Source: Sedimenticola thiotaurini | GTDB taxonomy: Bacteria; Pseudomonadota; Gammaproteobacteria; Chromatiales; Chromatiaceae | Direction of reading: 5' to 3' | DNA length: 64,000 nt | Assembly (NCBI GenBank): GCA_007713595.1 | Contig: VMRY01000003.1 | Coordinates: 124,001 to 188,000, forward strand | Shown: piece after piece, positions 45,581-53,931 of the stretch | Layout of the letters: each line of letters begins with the position of its first letter | How positions within the stretch are numbered: position 1 is the stretch's first letter | Translations under genes and position numbers: made by a program | The notes under the pieces: model-generated | Seen by the model: only the letters and a program-made list of their open reading frames with translations | Database searches by the model: none | Told to the model about the DNA's origin: nothing

Positions 45581-45940
45581 TCATATGCCCTGTTCCTTCT
45601 CGTGTGCACTCGCACACTGGATACAGAGCGGTTGCGCCGGATCGACAGCCAGTCGATTCTCGGCAATTGCCTCGCCACACTCTACACAATAACCGTACTC
45701 ATCTGCCTTGATGCGGCTCAACGCTTGGCTAATGCGAACAAGCTCCTCGCTACGGCGCCGCTGGTTCTCCTGCGACATGGCCTGCAGCTGCATTGCATCC
45801 ATCCGCGACAACCGGCCTACCCGGGTTTGATCCAGTTCAACTGTTTCGGCTGCGGCATCAGCCGTTGCAGAAACGCTCTTTAATTCGTCCCGACGTGCGA
45901 TCAGGCGGTGCAGATAGCGCTGCGAATCAAGCTCGGTCAT
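45581..45940 (-). CDS. DksA/TraR-type zinc-finger protein
   Basis: This protein of 119 residues has an N-terminal coiled coil and a C-terminal zinc finger (CVECG and CIQCA). DksA proteins bind the RNA polymerase secondary channel and modulate transcription with ppGpp. DksA itself is about 150 residues with an acidic DxxDxA tip at the coil; here the coil is short and contains DQTRVGRLSRMDAM, so function may differ. The ATG at 45940 overlaps the lyase gene by 14 bases. Confidence 0.8.
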   Translation of the reverse strand: MTELDSQRYLHRLIARRDELKSVSATADAAAETVELDQTRVGRLSRMDAMQLQAMSQENQRRRSEELVRISQALSRIKADEYGYCVECGEAIAENRLAVDPAQPLCIQCASAHEKEQGI

Positions 45941-46799
45941 TGATCGCGCCCTGCATGGCGATAACCCGCCTCGCCTCGTCCACATGCAGATTCTCTATCA
46001 GTCGCCCCTCAACGACACAGACGCCCTTACCTGCCTGGAGGGCATTCTGCCAGGCGCTAACGATTGTCTCTGCTTGTTTGAGTTCCGCAGCAGAGATACC
46101 AAACAACTGATTGGCTGGTGTGATCTGCTGTGGATGAATCAAGGTCTTGCCATCAAACCCCATATTGCGCCCCTGCTCACAGGCCGCCCGAAAGCCGTCA
46201 CCATCCTGCAGATCGAGGTACACGCCATCGAGAATAGTCAGTCCATGGGCCCTTGCCGCTAATAGGCAAAGACCCAAAGCGGTCATTAGCCCCTCTCGTC
46301 CGCGGGTGTGTCTAACCCGCATCTCTTTGGCCAGGTCTGATGTACCCATAACAATAACTTCAAGGTGTGGGTGGGCAGCGGCGATAGCGTTAATATTCAG
46401 GATGCCAGTGGGCGTTTCAGCCATAATCCAGATCGGCAGATCAGGCGCTGCACCCGCCGCATCCAGTGCCGCTATCGCCTCTAGCACGGTCTCCGGGGAC
46501 TCTACTTTGGGGATCAAAACAGCATCAACAGCCGCCTTGGCCACTGCCACTATGTCCTCAGCCCCCCACTCAGTCTCCAGGCCATTGATTCGCAGCACCC
46601 GCTTGCGATAGCCATAACCACCAGCGCTTAGCACCTCGACCACTGTCTCTCTTGCGGCTCTCTTTTCATCCGGTGAAACGGCATCTTCCAGATCCAGAAT
46701 CAGACAATCAATAGGCAATGTTCTGGCCTTCTCCAGTGCCCGCCGGTTAACACCCGGCGCATAGAGTACGGAACGAAGCGGGGTATAAGACTCACTCAT
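45927..46799 (-). CDS. CitE-like CoA ester lyase (HpcH/HpaI aldolase family)
   Basis: This 290-residue TIM-barrel protein has RSVLYAPGVNRRALEKA and DLEDAVSPDEK at the N-terminus and the metal site in MGTSDLAKEMR. Members cleave CoA esters of malate-type acids, such as L-malyl-CoA, beta-methylmalyl-CoA or citramalyl-CoA. No citrate lyase subunits are present. The exact substrate is not readable. It heads a three-gene minus-strand run with the DksA-like and small hypothetical genes. Confidence 0.83.
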   Translation of the reverse strand: MSESYTPLRSVLYAPGVNRRALEKARTLPIDCLILDLEDAVSPDEKRAARETVVEVLSAGGYGYRKRVLRINGLETEWGAEDIVAVAKAAVDAVLIPKVESPETVLEAIAALDAAGAAPDLPIWIMAETPTGILNINAIAAAHPHLEVIVMGTSDLAKEMRVRHTRGREGLMTALGLCLLAARAHGLTILDGVYLDLQDGDGFRAACEQGRNMGFDGKTLIHPQQITPANQLFGISAAELKQAETIVSAWQNALQAGKGVCVVEGRLIENLHVDEARRVIAMQGAINDRA

Positions 46800-46965
46800 T
46801 ATGCGGTTTTCCTGAACGGCATCCGGATATGCGGATAAGCGCCAAATATCGATTAAGACAGTACCCTATCCTACCGTAACAAGGGCCAGGAGCAAGGCCA
46901 AAGCTTGTCCTGAATTATATAAATGTCTATCCTTCCAGCTCGCATTTACACAGAAGAGAAGCACC

Positions 46966-47943
46966 ATGTCAGATATCGAACAGCGCGTCATTTTTGTATT
47001 TCCCGGCCAGGGCTCACAGTACACCGGTATCGGCAGCGACCTCTGCGCCGAATTCGCCTCTGCTCGGCAGATCTATGAGCAGGCAAGTGATGTGCTCGGC
47101 TATGACATGGCCAAACTCTCTGCTGAAAACCCTGATGAGCAGATCAACCTTACCCGCTTTACCCAACCGGTACTGCTGACACATCATATCGCCTGTCTCA
47201 CAGTCTATCGTGAACTGGCCGAGAAGCCATTGGTACCAGCCGCAGCCGCTGGCCACAGCCTGGGTGAATACAGCGCCCTGGTGGCCGCCGAGGCCTTAAG
47301 CTTTGAAGATGCACTGCGACTAGTGGCGAAAAGAGGCGAACTGATGGGCACCTATGGCGAAGGGGAGATGGCCGCACTGACGGTCGACCTTGAGACTGCC
47401 CGACCATTGGCAGACAAGCACTTCTGCGGTATCGCCGGCCTGAATCTGCCAGATCAAACGGTGGTAGGCGGTGCCAGTGCTGACCTGGATGCACTAGCAG
47501 CCGAAATGGCTGAATTACTGCCGAACAAAAAGGCCGTGAGACTAAAAACCGAGGGCGCCTTCCATACCTATTACATGGTTGAGGCGGCAAGGCGTTTCCG
47601 TGAAGCCCTCGCTGAAGCAACCTTCTCCCCGGCCCAACTCAAGGTTCTCTCCAATTATACCGGCGGTTTTCATGAGGATGATGCGGAGAGCATCAAATCC
47701 CGCCTCTTCTTCCAGCTGTTCCATCCCGTCAACTGGGTAGGCTGCCTGCAGACCGCGCTCGATGATGGCATCAATCTGTTTGTCGAGTTTGGTGGCGGGA
47801 TTGGCACAGGAGAAGGTCCGGCAGAGAAGCGCCCCAATCTGGAAGGGATCATTAAAAAATTCACCCGAAGGTCCAAGCCAAGACCGGATTACCTGCCCGC
47901 CATTAACCTCGACACCATCCGAACAGCGGCTACGCAGGCCTAA
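46966..47943 (+). CDS. ACP S-malonyltransferase-like protein
   Basis: This 325-residue acyltransferase has VFPGQGSQYTGIG, the nucleophile elbow GHSLGE near residue 92 and the catalytic His region TEGAFHTYYM. FabD proteins load malonyl-CoA onto acyl carrier protein. The C-terminal 60 residues (after VEFGGGIGTGEGPAEKRPN) are longer than in FabD. It is not next to fab or polyketide genes, so it may be a second malonyltransferase for a specialised pathway. Confidence 0.82.
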   Translation: MSDIEQRVIFVFPGQGSQYTGIGSDLCAEFASARQIYEQASDVLGYDMAKLSAENPDEQINLTRFTQPVLLTHHIACLTVYRELAEKPLVPAAAAGHSLGEYSALVAAEALSFEDALRLVAKRGELMGTYGEGEMAALTVDLETARPLADKHFCGIAGLNLPDQTVVGGASADLDALAAEMAELLPNKKAVRLKTEGAFHTYYMVEAARRFREALAEATFSPAQLKVLSNYTGGFHEDDAESIKSRLFFQLFHPVNWVGCLQTALDDGINLFVEFGGGIGTGEGPAEKRPNLEGIIKKFTRRSKPRPDYLPAINLDTIRTAATQA

Positions 47944-47964
47944 GGAAAAACTGCTGTCAACATA

Positions 47965-47989
47965 CCCCGGCTGGTTGAGCCAGTCGGGG
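47965..47989 (+). terminator. Terminator-like hairpin after the malonyltransferase gene
   Basis: CCCCGGCTGG pairs with CCAGTCGGGG with one G-T wobble and a 5-base loop, 22 bases after the stop codon. No T-run follows. Confidence 0.6.
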
Positions 47990-48223
47990 ATGAGGAACCC
48001 CCCGTCAGCCGATAATCGGCAAAACCCTGCCGATCAGCCATCCCCTTCAAGATAGAATCTCAATTCCTGCCTATAATTAACCCCCGATGATCAGGAGATT
48101 GTTAGGGTAGTTATAAATGATGACAAATAACCCTAGAAAATCTATTTAATCTTTGAGCTGAGCTGCCGTTAGTACATAGAGGCAGATCCATACAGCCGTA
48201 CATAATTAGGGAGTAGATTATCC
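47990..48223. other. Upstream region of the REC-GGDEF-EAL gene
   Basis: The space holds a possible -10 hexamer TATAAT at 48072-48077, a small dyad ATCGGC/GCCGAT near 48014-48034 and another TAGGGT/ACCCTA (48103-48135). No c-di-GMP riboswitch pattern was recognised. Confidence 0.4.
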
Positions 48224-49981
48224 GTGTCTGAACGCATCCTCCTGGTAGATGACGAACCCTTCATACTCTCAGGATATAAGCGCGGTCTGGGGAAAGAGTA
48301 CAATCTGGACACTGCAACCAGCGGCGCAGACGCCCTGGAGATGTTCAGTCAAATCGGCGAGGATGATGCGCCATATGCTGTAGTAATATCGGATATGCGC
48401 ATGCCCCACATGGACGGCGTCGAGCTGCTCAATCGTCTGGCGCAGTCACACCCGGAAACCATTCGCATGATGCTGACGGGTAATTCCGATCAGCAGACCG
48501 CCATGGATGCAGTGAACCAGGGACGTGTATTCAAATTCCTGACCAAACCCTGTTCGGCAACTGATCTGAAAATTGCCATAGAGGAGGCACTGGAGCAGTA
48601 TCGCGAAGAGCGCCAGAAAGAGACGGCATCACAGCACGATGCGATTGCAGTGGAGCACCTGAGTGCTCGGCTGTCACATCAGTCGCGCCACGACATCCTC
48701 ACCGGCCTGGCTAATCGGCTGGCATTCAACAGACGCCTGACCTCCGCCCTGGAAACAGCCAGGAACGAAAACCGTAAGCACACCTTCTGTTTTCTGGATA
48801 TCGACCATTTCCACCGCATTAACGATGCCTGCGGCTACACCGCTGGGGATGAGTTGCTCAGACAGTTGGGTGGATTACTCTCACATCACCGCCGCAGTGG
48901 TGATATCACCGCGCGATTGGGCAGTGATCAATTTGGCCTGATTCTGGGTGACTGCCCGCTGGAAGATGGCCAGAAGATTATTCAAAAACTGCATGATGAA
49001 ATGAAGCAGCATGCCTTCCGTTGGGAGGATGTCAGCTATGAATTAAGTGTCAGCATAGGGCTCATCCAGATCGACAGCGAGAGTGAGAGCAACGCCGCCC
49101 TGTTCAGTGCGGCTGAGACCGCCTGCAATGTCGCCAAGGATAATGGCCGAAATCGTATTCATGTCGGCAGCGCGCAAGACGCCACCCTGACCCATAGACT
49201 GAATGAGATACAATGGATTAACCGGATCAATCGCGCGCTCACTGAAAACCGTTTTCGCCTCTACTACCAGACGATTGAACCGCTTAATCCGATGGAGCCG
49301 GAAGGCGATCACTACGAAGTGCTTATTCGCATGGTCGGTGATGATGAACAGATTATTGCACCGGGGGAGTTCCTGCCGGCAGCTGAGAATTATCATCTCT
49401 CACCCCAGATTGATCGCTGGGTGATTCGCAACACCATCGGCTGGTTGAGTGATCGTCCAGATCAGCTGGAAACGCTATCACTCTGTTCTATAAATCTATC
49501 GGGACTCTCCATTGGTGATGAGGAGATGCTGGGGTTTATTCAGCAGACACTGGCTGAGTCCAATGTACCTCCGAGCAAAATCTGTTTTGAGGTGACTGAA
49601 ACAGCCGCCATTGCACATCTGGACGCGGCGATCTTTTTTATGCAGCAACTTAAAGCTATCGGTATCCGGTTCTCTTTGGATGACTTTGGTACCGGTCTCT
49701 CCTCCTTTGCCTATCTGCGTACACTGCCCGTAGACTTTCTCAAGATAGACGGCATGTTCGTGAAGCAGATTGATCGCAATATCATCGACTGGACCATGGT
49801 TAAATCGATCAACGACATGGGGCAGATAATGGGTAAACAGACAATTGCTGAGTTTGTTGAGAATGCCGATATCTACACCCAGCTACAAGAGATTGGCGCC
49901 AACTACGCCCAAGGCTTTTTAATAAGCAGGCCTCGCCCTCTATTCGAGAAGGACACCATTCTTGTGGAGCAGGAAAACTAA
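48224..49981 (+). CDS. Response regulator with GGDEF-like and EAL domains
   Basis: This 585-residue protein has a receiver domain (1-120; phospho-acceptor D57 in VVISDMRMP, Lys in TKPC), a GGDEF-like domain (about 155-315) and an EAL domain (330-580). The GGDEF signature reads GSDQF at 233-237, so cyclase activity is unlikely. The EAL site E365-V-L and LDDFGTGLSS are intact. It should hydrolyse c-di-GMP when phosphorylated. Its GTG start has AGGGAG upstream. It is convergent with the kinase operon, three bases from the REC-HD-GYP stop. Confidence 0.9.
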   Translation: MSERILLVDDEPFILSGYKRGLGKEYNLDTATSGADALEMFSQIGEDDAPYAVVISDMRMPHMDGVELLNRLAQSHPETIRMMLTGNSDQQTAMDAVNQGRVFKFLTKPCSATDLKIAIEEALEQYREERQKETASQHDAIAVEHLSARLSHQSRHDILTGLANRLAFNRRLTSALETARNENRKHTFCFLDIDHFHRINDACGYTAGDELLRQLGGLLSHHRRSGDITARLGSDQFGLILGDCPLEDGQKIIQKLHDEMKQHAFRWEDVSYELSVSIGLIQIDSESESNAALFSAAETACNVAKDNGRNRIHVGSAQDATLTHRLNEIQWINRINRALTENRFRLYYQTIEPLNPMEPEGDHYEVLIRMVGDDEQIIAPGEFLPAAENYHLSPQIDRWVIRNTIGWLSDRPDQLETLSLCSINLSGLSIGDEEMLGFIQQTLAESNVPPSKICFEVTETAAIAHLDAAIFFMQQLKAIGIRFSLDDFGTGLSSFAYLRTLPVDFLKIDGMFVKQIDRNIIDWTMVKSINDMGQIMGKQTIAEFVENADIYTQLQEIGANYAQGFLISRPRPLFEKDTILVEQEN

Positions 49982-49984
49982 CTA

Positions 49985-51139
49985 TCAGGTTGCAGGATTG
50001 GAGATTTTAATCGGTTCTTTTAATCTGTGCAGATGATGATAGTTGAGTAACCGTTGAATCACTGTTTCTGTCAGTTTTTGGCCCGCAGTGATCAAGGTAT
50101 ACCCTTCGTAAGTCTCTATCGGGTTAACAAGGACCATACCCGGCATCAACTCCCCCACCATGACATGTATCGGTGGCAACAGTGGCCGCTCTTCCTCCAT
50201 TGCCATCAGGAACCACCCCACCGTCTTCAAGACCTCGGGATCGTAGCGACCAGGGCGGCTCCCCATCTGCCTTATGGCTGCACTGGTAGAGATACCACGC
50301 TCCTGATACACGGTAAGATCATGCAATACCTTTAATATACGGCTCTCCAATGGGATATCACTGCCAGCAATCTCATCCTTTGGAAATCCACTGCCATCAA
50401 AATTCTTACCCTGATAATGCACAATGCGCGCAACCTGTTCCAGCCGGGGGATGTTCGCCAGCAACTTGCTGCTGGTTTCCGGCAGACGTTCAATCACCAT
50501 CAGCTCAGCCGGCTCCAGATCTTTGTGAGAACGGACTCTGGCAAGCGTCTGCGGAGGCAGAGTGACAAAGGCGATCTTCGAAAGCATGGCGGCCATTTCG
50601 ATATCCCAGGTGGACATCAGTCGCATTGCCCGTGCAATCTCCCGCGCTGTTTCACGTAAAGGTGTCAGTTGGCCAAATACCTCGGGGGCTACCATGGAGA
50701 GGATATCCGTCAACAACTTGATCGAGCCATTAACCGTACCTTCCAGCAACTCCTGCTCGGACTTGATCAGCCGATATTGCTCTAGCGCAGCATTAACCGT
50801 CTCTATCAGCAGCTCTACCGGACAAGGCTTGGTCATGAAACGGAACACTGAACCTTTGTTTACTGCAGCAATGGCGGTCTGCTGATCAGCATTACCGGTC
50901 AGCATCAGCCGCACACTATCGGGAGAAAGAACCTTGGCCTCCCGAAGAAACTCCACTCCATCCATCTCCGGCATACGCATGTCAGAAACGATTACTGCAA
51001 ACTCCTCACTCTTCTTGATCAGCTCCAGCCCCTGAGGTCCACCCAAGGCTGTTTCAACGGCATAATGCTTTCTAAGCTGACGCTTGATGCCACTGAGGAT
51101 ATTTGCCTCATCATCGACAAAGAGTACCCGAGCGACCAT
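49985..51139 (-). CDS. Response regulator with degenerate HD-GYP domain
   Basis: This protein of 384 residues has a receiver domain (1-120; D53) and an HD-GYP-like domain (135-345). The HD position reads SKIAF at 187-191, and the GYP motif reads HYQGKNFDGSGFP at 241-253. Most metal ligands of HD-GYP enzymes are lost, so hydrolysis of c-di-GMP is very unlikely; a binding or scaffold role fits better. The ATG at 51139 has a G-rich Shine-Dalgarno and overlaps the REC-HDOD stop by one base. It is the last gene of the kinase operon. Confidence 0.88.
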   Translation of the reverse strand: MVARVLFVDDEANILSGIKRQLRKHYAVETALGGPQGLELIKKSEEFAVIVSDMRMPEMDGVEFLREAKVLSPDSVRLMLTGNADQQTAIAAVNKGSVFRFMTKPCPVELLIETVNAALEQYRLIKSEQELLEGTVNGSIKLLTDILSMVAPEVFGQLTPLRETAREIARAMRLMSTWDIEMAAMLSKIAFVTLPPQTLARVRSHKDLEPAELMVIERLPETSSKLLANIPRLEQVARIVHYQGKNFDGSGFPKDEIAGSDIPLESRILKVLHDLTVYQERGISTSAAIRQMGSRPGRYDPEVLKTVGWFLMAMEEERPLLPPIHVMVGELMPGMVLVNPIETYEGYTLITAGQKLTETVIQRLLNYHHLHRLKEPIKISNPAT

Positions 51140-52350
51140 TACTCCCCCCTCTCTATTAGATCCACATGCAGTTGCTTCCACTCATCCAGTCGATTACTAA
51201 GGCCAGATGCCTCCAGATAAGCCAGATCAAGACCGGCAGGTTGCACAGCCGCATCGACAGAATCACTCGAAGTAAAAACATCAGCCACATGCACAGCCAG
51301 CAGCGGTGAAAAACCGATGTGCTCTGCAGATTGTGGATCATGATGATAGGCAACAGCCTCTACCAAGCTCTCCGGTAGCGCCCAAAGTCCCAGCAGATAA
51401 GCACCAACCCGCCCATGATCAGCATTGAACACCTTCCGTTCAGTAGCCACGATCTCTGCCTTGCAGTCATGCATTTCATGAAAAAACTGTTTGTACTCTT
51501 CTGGCATTCCCTGCACCAGAATCAGCTTGCCGATATCATGCAGCAGACCGGCCAACAAGCAGTCTTCCAGCGTCTGCTTATCCGCCCCCATCGACTCCGC
51601 TATGGCCTTCGCCAGTAGTGAGACATGCAGACTGTGCTTGTGCAGTGCCTCCAGGGTGAAATTGCCAATCTTTAACTGATCAGCATCAAACTGGAGAAAG
51701 ATGCCGGCAGAGAGCACCAGACTGCGCAGGGTTTCCGTGCCCAACATAGTGGCGGCCTGAACCGGATTGGAGATATGCCGCCCCACACCAAAGAAGGCCG
51801 AATTCACCATCTGCAGAATCTTGGAGACCATCGCTGGATCCTTGCTGATCACCTCGCCGATCTTCTGAACCGTCGCCTGGTCTGACTTCAGCAATTCTGT
51901 CAACTCAACATAGAGACTCGGCAGGGAAGGCAGGGCCTTAATCTGTGAGACCAGCGTCTGCAAGCGTACATCACACACCAATGATTTGAGCCGTAATGAA
52001 CGGCTGATTACCCGCTTGATGACATCCGCATCGCAGGGCTTGGATAGAAACTGATGGGCATAGGGTATCGCCCGCAGAATCATCGCCTCATCTGAGTGCC
52101 CAGATAAAATCATACGAACCATCTGAGGATGCACGGTGGATAACCGCTCAAGCAACTCTGCACCGCTCATGCCGGGCATGCGCATATCCGAAACGACGAC
52201 ATCAAAAGGCTCCGCTTCTACCATTCTAAGGGCCTCTTCGCCAGAAGGGACAAAGAACATATCCCAGACGTTGCGCTGACCTCTCAGAGATCGTTTCAGT
52301 CCATCCAGAAGATGCTGTTCATCGTCAACAAAGAGGATCCTATTTTTCAT
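51139..52350 (-). CDS. Response regulator with HDOD output domain
   Basis: This 403-residue protein joins a receiver domain (1-118; D55) to an HDOD domain (about 135-330) with LPSLPSLYVELTELL, DPAMVSKILQMVNSAFFG and LLHDIGKL. HDOD outputs have no proven enzymatic activity and are thought to connect receivers to other proteins. A LLHDIGK sequence is kept even though HDOD domains usually lack it. It overlaps the next gene by one base and starts one base after the kinase gene ends. Confidence 0.9.
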   Translation of the reverse strand: MKNRILFVDDEQHLLDGLKRSLRGQRNVWDMFFVPSGEEALRMVEAEPFDVVVSDMRMPGMSGAELLERLSTVHPQMVRMILSGHSDEAMILRAIPYAHQFLSKPCDADVIKRVISRSLRLKSLVCDVRLQTLVSQIKALPSLPSLYVELTELLKSDQATVQKIGEVISKDPAMVSKILQMVNSAFFGVGRHISNPVQAATMLGTETLRSLVLSAGIFLQFDADQLKIGNFTLEALHKHSLHVSLLAKAIAESMGADKQTLEDCLLAGLLHDIGKLILVQGMPEEYKQFFHEMHDCKAEIVATERKVFNADHGRVGAYLLGLWALPESLVEAVAYHHDPQSAEHIGFSPLLAVHVADVFTSSDSVDAAVQPAGLDLAYLEASGLSNRLDEWKQLHVDLIERGE

Positions 52351-52351
52351 C

Positions 52352-53926
52352 TCACGCTTCCTTGTTTTTATCTATCACGGGCAGCTGCAGGGTAAATGTC
52401 GTCCCTTCCCCCAGCTGGCTATTCACGCTGATCATTCCAGCGTGTTTGTCGACAATGACAGAGTAGGCAATGGCTAATCCCTGACCACTCCCCTTACCCA
52501 CTGCCTTAGTAGTGAAAAAAGGATCAAATACCTTGGCAATTAAGGCCTCCGGGATACCCGCTCCATTATCCTTAATGACAATCTCAACGCCATCAGACAT
52601 ACGCTGTGTGCTGATACAGATCAAGCCCTTGCCACCATCCCCCGACTCACTTTTTTCTTTTATAGCATGGGCCGCATTGACAATCATATTCAGAAAAACC
52701 TGATTAAGCTCCTGGGAGTAACCAGGCACCATCGGCAACGACTCATCCAGCAGGCAATCAAGCTCTGCCACATATTTCCACTCATTGCGTGAGACTTCTA
52801 TCGTGGTGTTGATTGATCGATTGATATCGACCAGTTCCTTGTCACGGCCACCCGGGTGGGAGAACTCCTTCATGGCAGAGACAATATTGGCGATGCGGCT
52901 AAGCCCATCCTGTGATTGAGCCAGGGACTTGGGTATCTCCTCCCTTAAATAGTCCAGATCATGCTCCGCTTCAAGCTCGCGCAGCCGTTCAACACTGAGC
53001 TGACCCTCTGACGCACCCGCCATCAGCTCATGTTCCGCCTTATGCAGATTTTCAATATCTGCAAAGGCCTCCTTCAGAAAACGGGTGTTATCGCCAACAA
53101 ACTGAATGGGTGTATTGATCTCATGGGCAATTCCCGCTGCCAACTGGCCAATCGACTCTAGCTTCTGAGCATGACGCAATTGCACTTCCATCGCACTGCG
53201 GGCCTTCTCTGCCAATTGCTGCTTTATTAGCGCCTCTTCAAGATCCAGCGTCCTGTTTTCCAGTGCCGATCGGTCGAGCTGAGCCTCCAGATACTCCGCA
53301 ACCAGACGTAATCCCTGGGTCCCTACCAACACAGGGAAAGCAACTGCCAAAATAGCAAACAGCAGCACCTCGGACTCTTTATGAATACCTGCTACGATCG
53401 CTGTACTCGCGGCAATTGGAGTCCACATAAGCGCAAGAAAGTAAAGCCAATGACTCTTCTCCTGTGTCTGTGATCCAACCGAGATACTGGTCGCTGCCAC
53501 CGTACAGAGGAACATCAGCATCGACAATGGATTCCCTTCATGGATCACTATGACCAACCCGGTATACATCCCCCAACTGAGTGCACTGATAAGACTAAAC
53601 AACTGGTAAAGTTGCTTTGTTCTGTGGATTGCCCCATCTTCGGCCACTGCCAGTCGCCGACCCATGACAAACTCAACAACTCCTGAGAGCATCAACCCCA
53701 GCGAGGGAAGCCAGAGCCAGTCCATCTGCTCACGAACATCTGCACTGATAAAAAACAACAGTATAGCCACTGCTGGATACCCCAGTGGCGCTACCCCGGA
53801 CCGCTGCCCCATATCCCGGGCAATCCGCCCCCTTACCTGCCGCTGCTGCTCCTCTGGGAGCGCATGCAGTTCTGCATCCAGCTGAAACCAGTTCCGCTCT
53901 TCGTGTAAGGCAACTGGGTGCAACAT
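52352..53926 (-). CDS. Membrane sensor histidine kinase
   Basis: This 524-residue kinase has about six TM helices (residues 48-205), a coiled-coil linker, a HisKA-like dimerisation domain with H268 in GIAHEINTPIQF, and a HATPase domain with N-box NMIVNAAHAI, DNGAGIP and GKGSGQGLAIAY. The TM region lacks a recognised ligand-binding loop. It resembles the kinase core of the next gene. It should phosphorylate the receivers encoded nearby. Confidence 0.9.
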   Translation of the reverse strand: MLHPVALHEERNWFQLDAELHALPEEQQRQVRGRIARDMGQRSGVAPLGYPAVAILLFFISADVREQMDWLWLPSLGLMLSGVVEFVMGRRLAVAEDGAIHRTKQLYQLFSLISALSWGMYTGLVIVIHEGNPLSMLMFLCTVAATSISVGSQTQEKSHWLYFLALMWTPIAASTAIVAGIHKESEVLLFAILAVAFPVLVGTQGLRLVAEYLEAQLDRSALENRTLDLEEALIKQQLAEKARSAMEVQLRHAQKLESIGQLAAGIAHEINTPIQFVGDNTRFLKEAFADIENLHKAEHELMAGASEGQLSVERLRELEAEHDLDYLREEIPKSLAQSQDGLSRIANIVSAMKEFSHPGGRDKELVDINRSINTTIEVSRNEWKYVAELDCLLDESLPMVPGYSQELNQVFLNMIVNAAHAIKEKSESGDGGKGLICISTQRMSDGVEIVIKDNGAGIPEALIAKVFDPFFTTKAVGKGSGQGLAIAYSVIVDKHAGMISVNSQLGEGTTFTLQLPVIDKNKEA

Positions 53927-53931
53927 TCGGT

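Noticed and set aside
47990-48223. c-di-GMP riboswitch in front of the REC-GGDEF-EAL gene
   Set aside because: The conserved GEMM core sequences were not found; only simple dyads are present.
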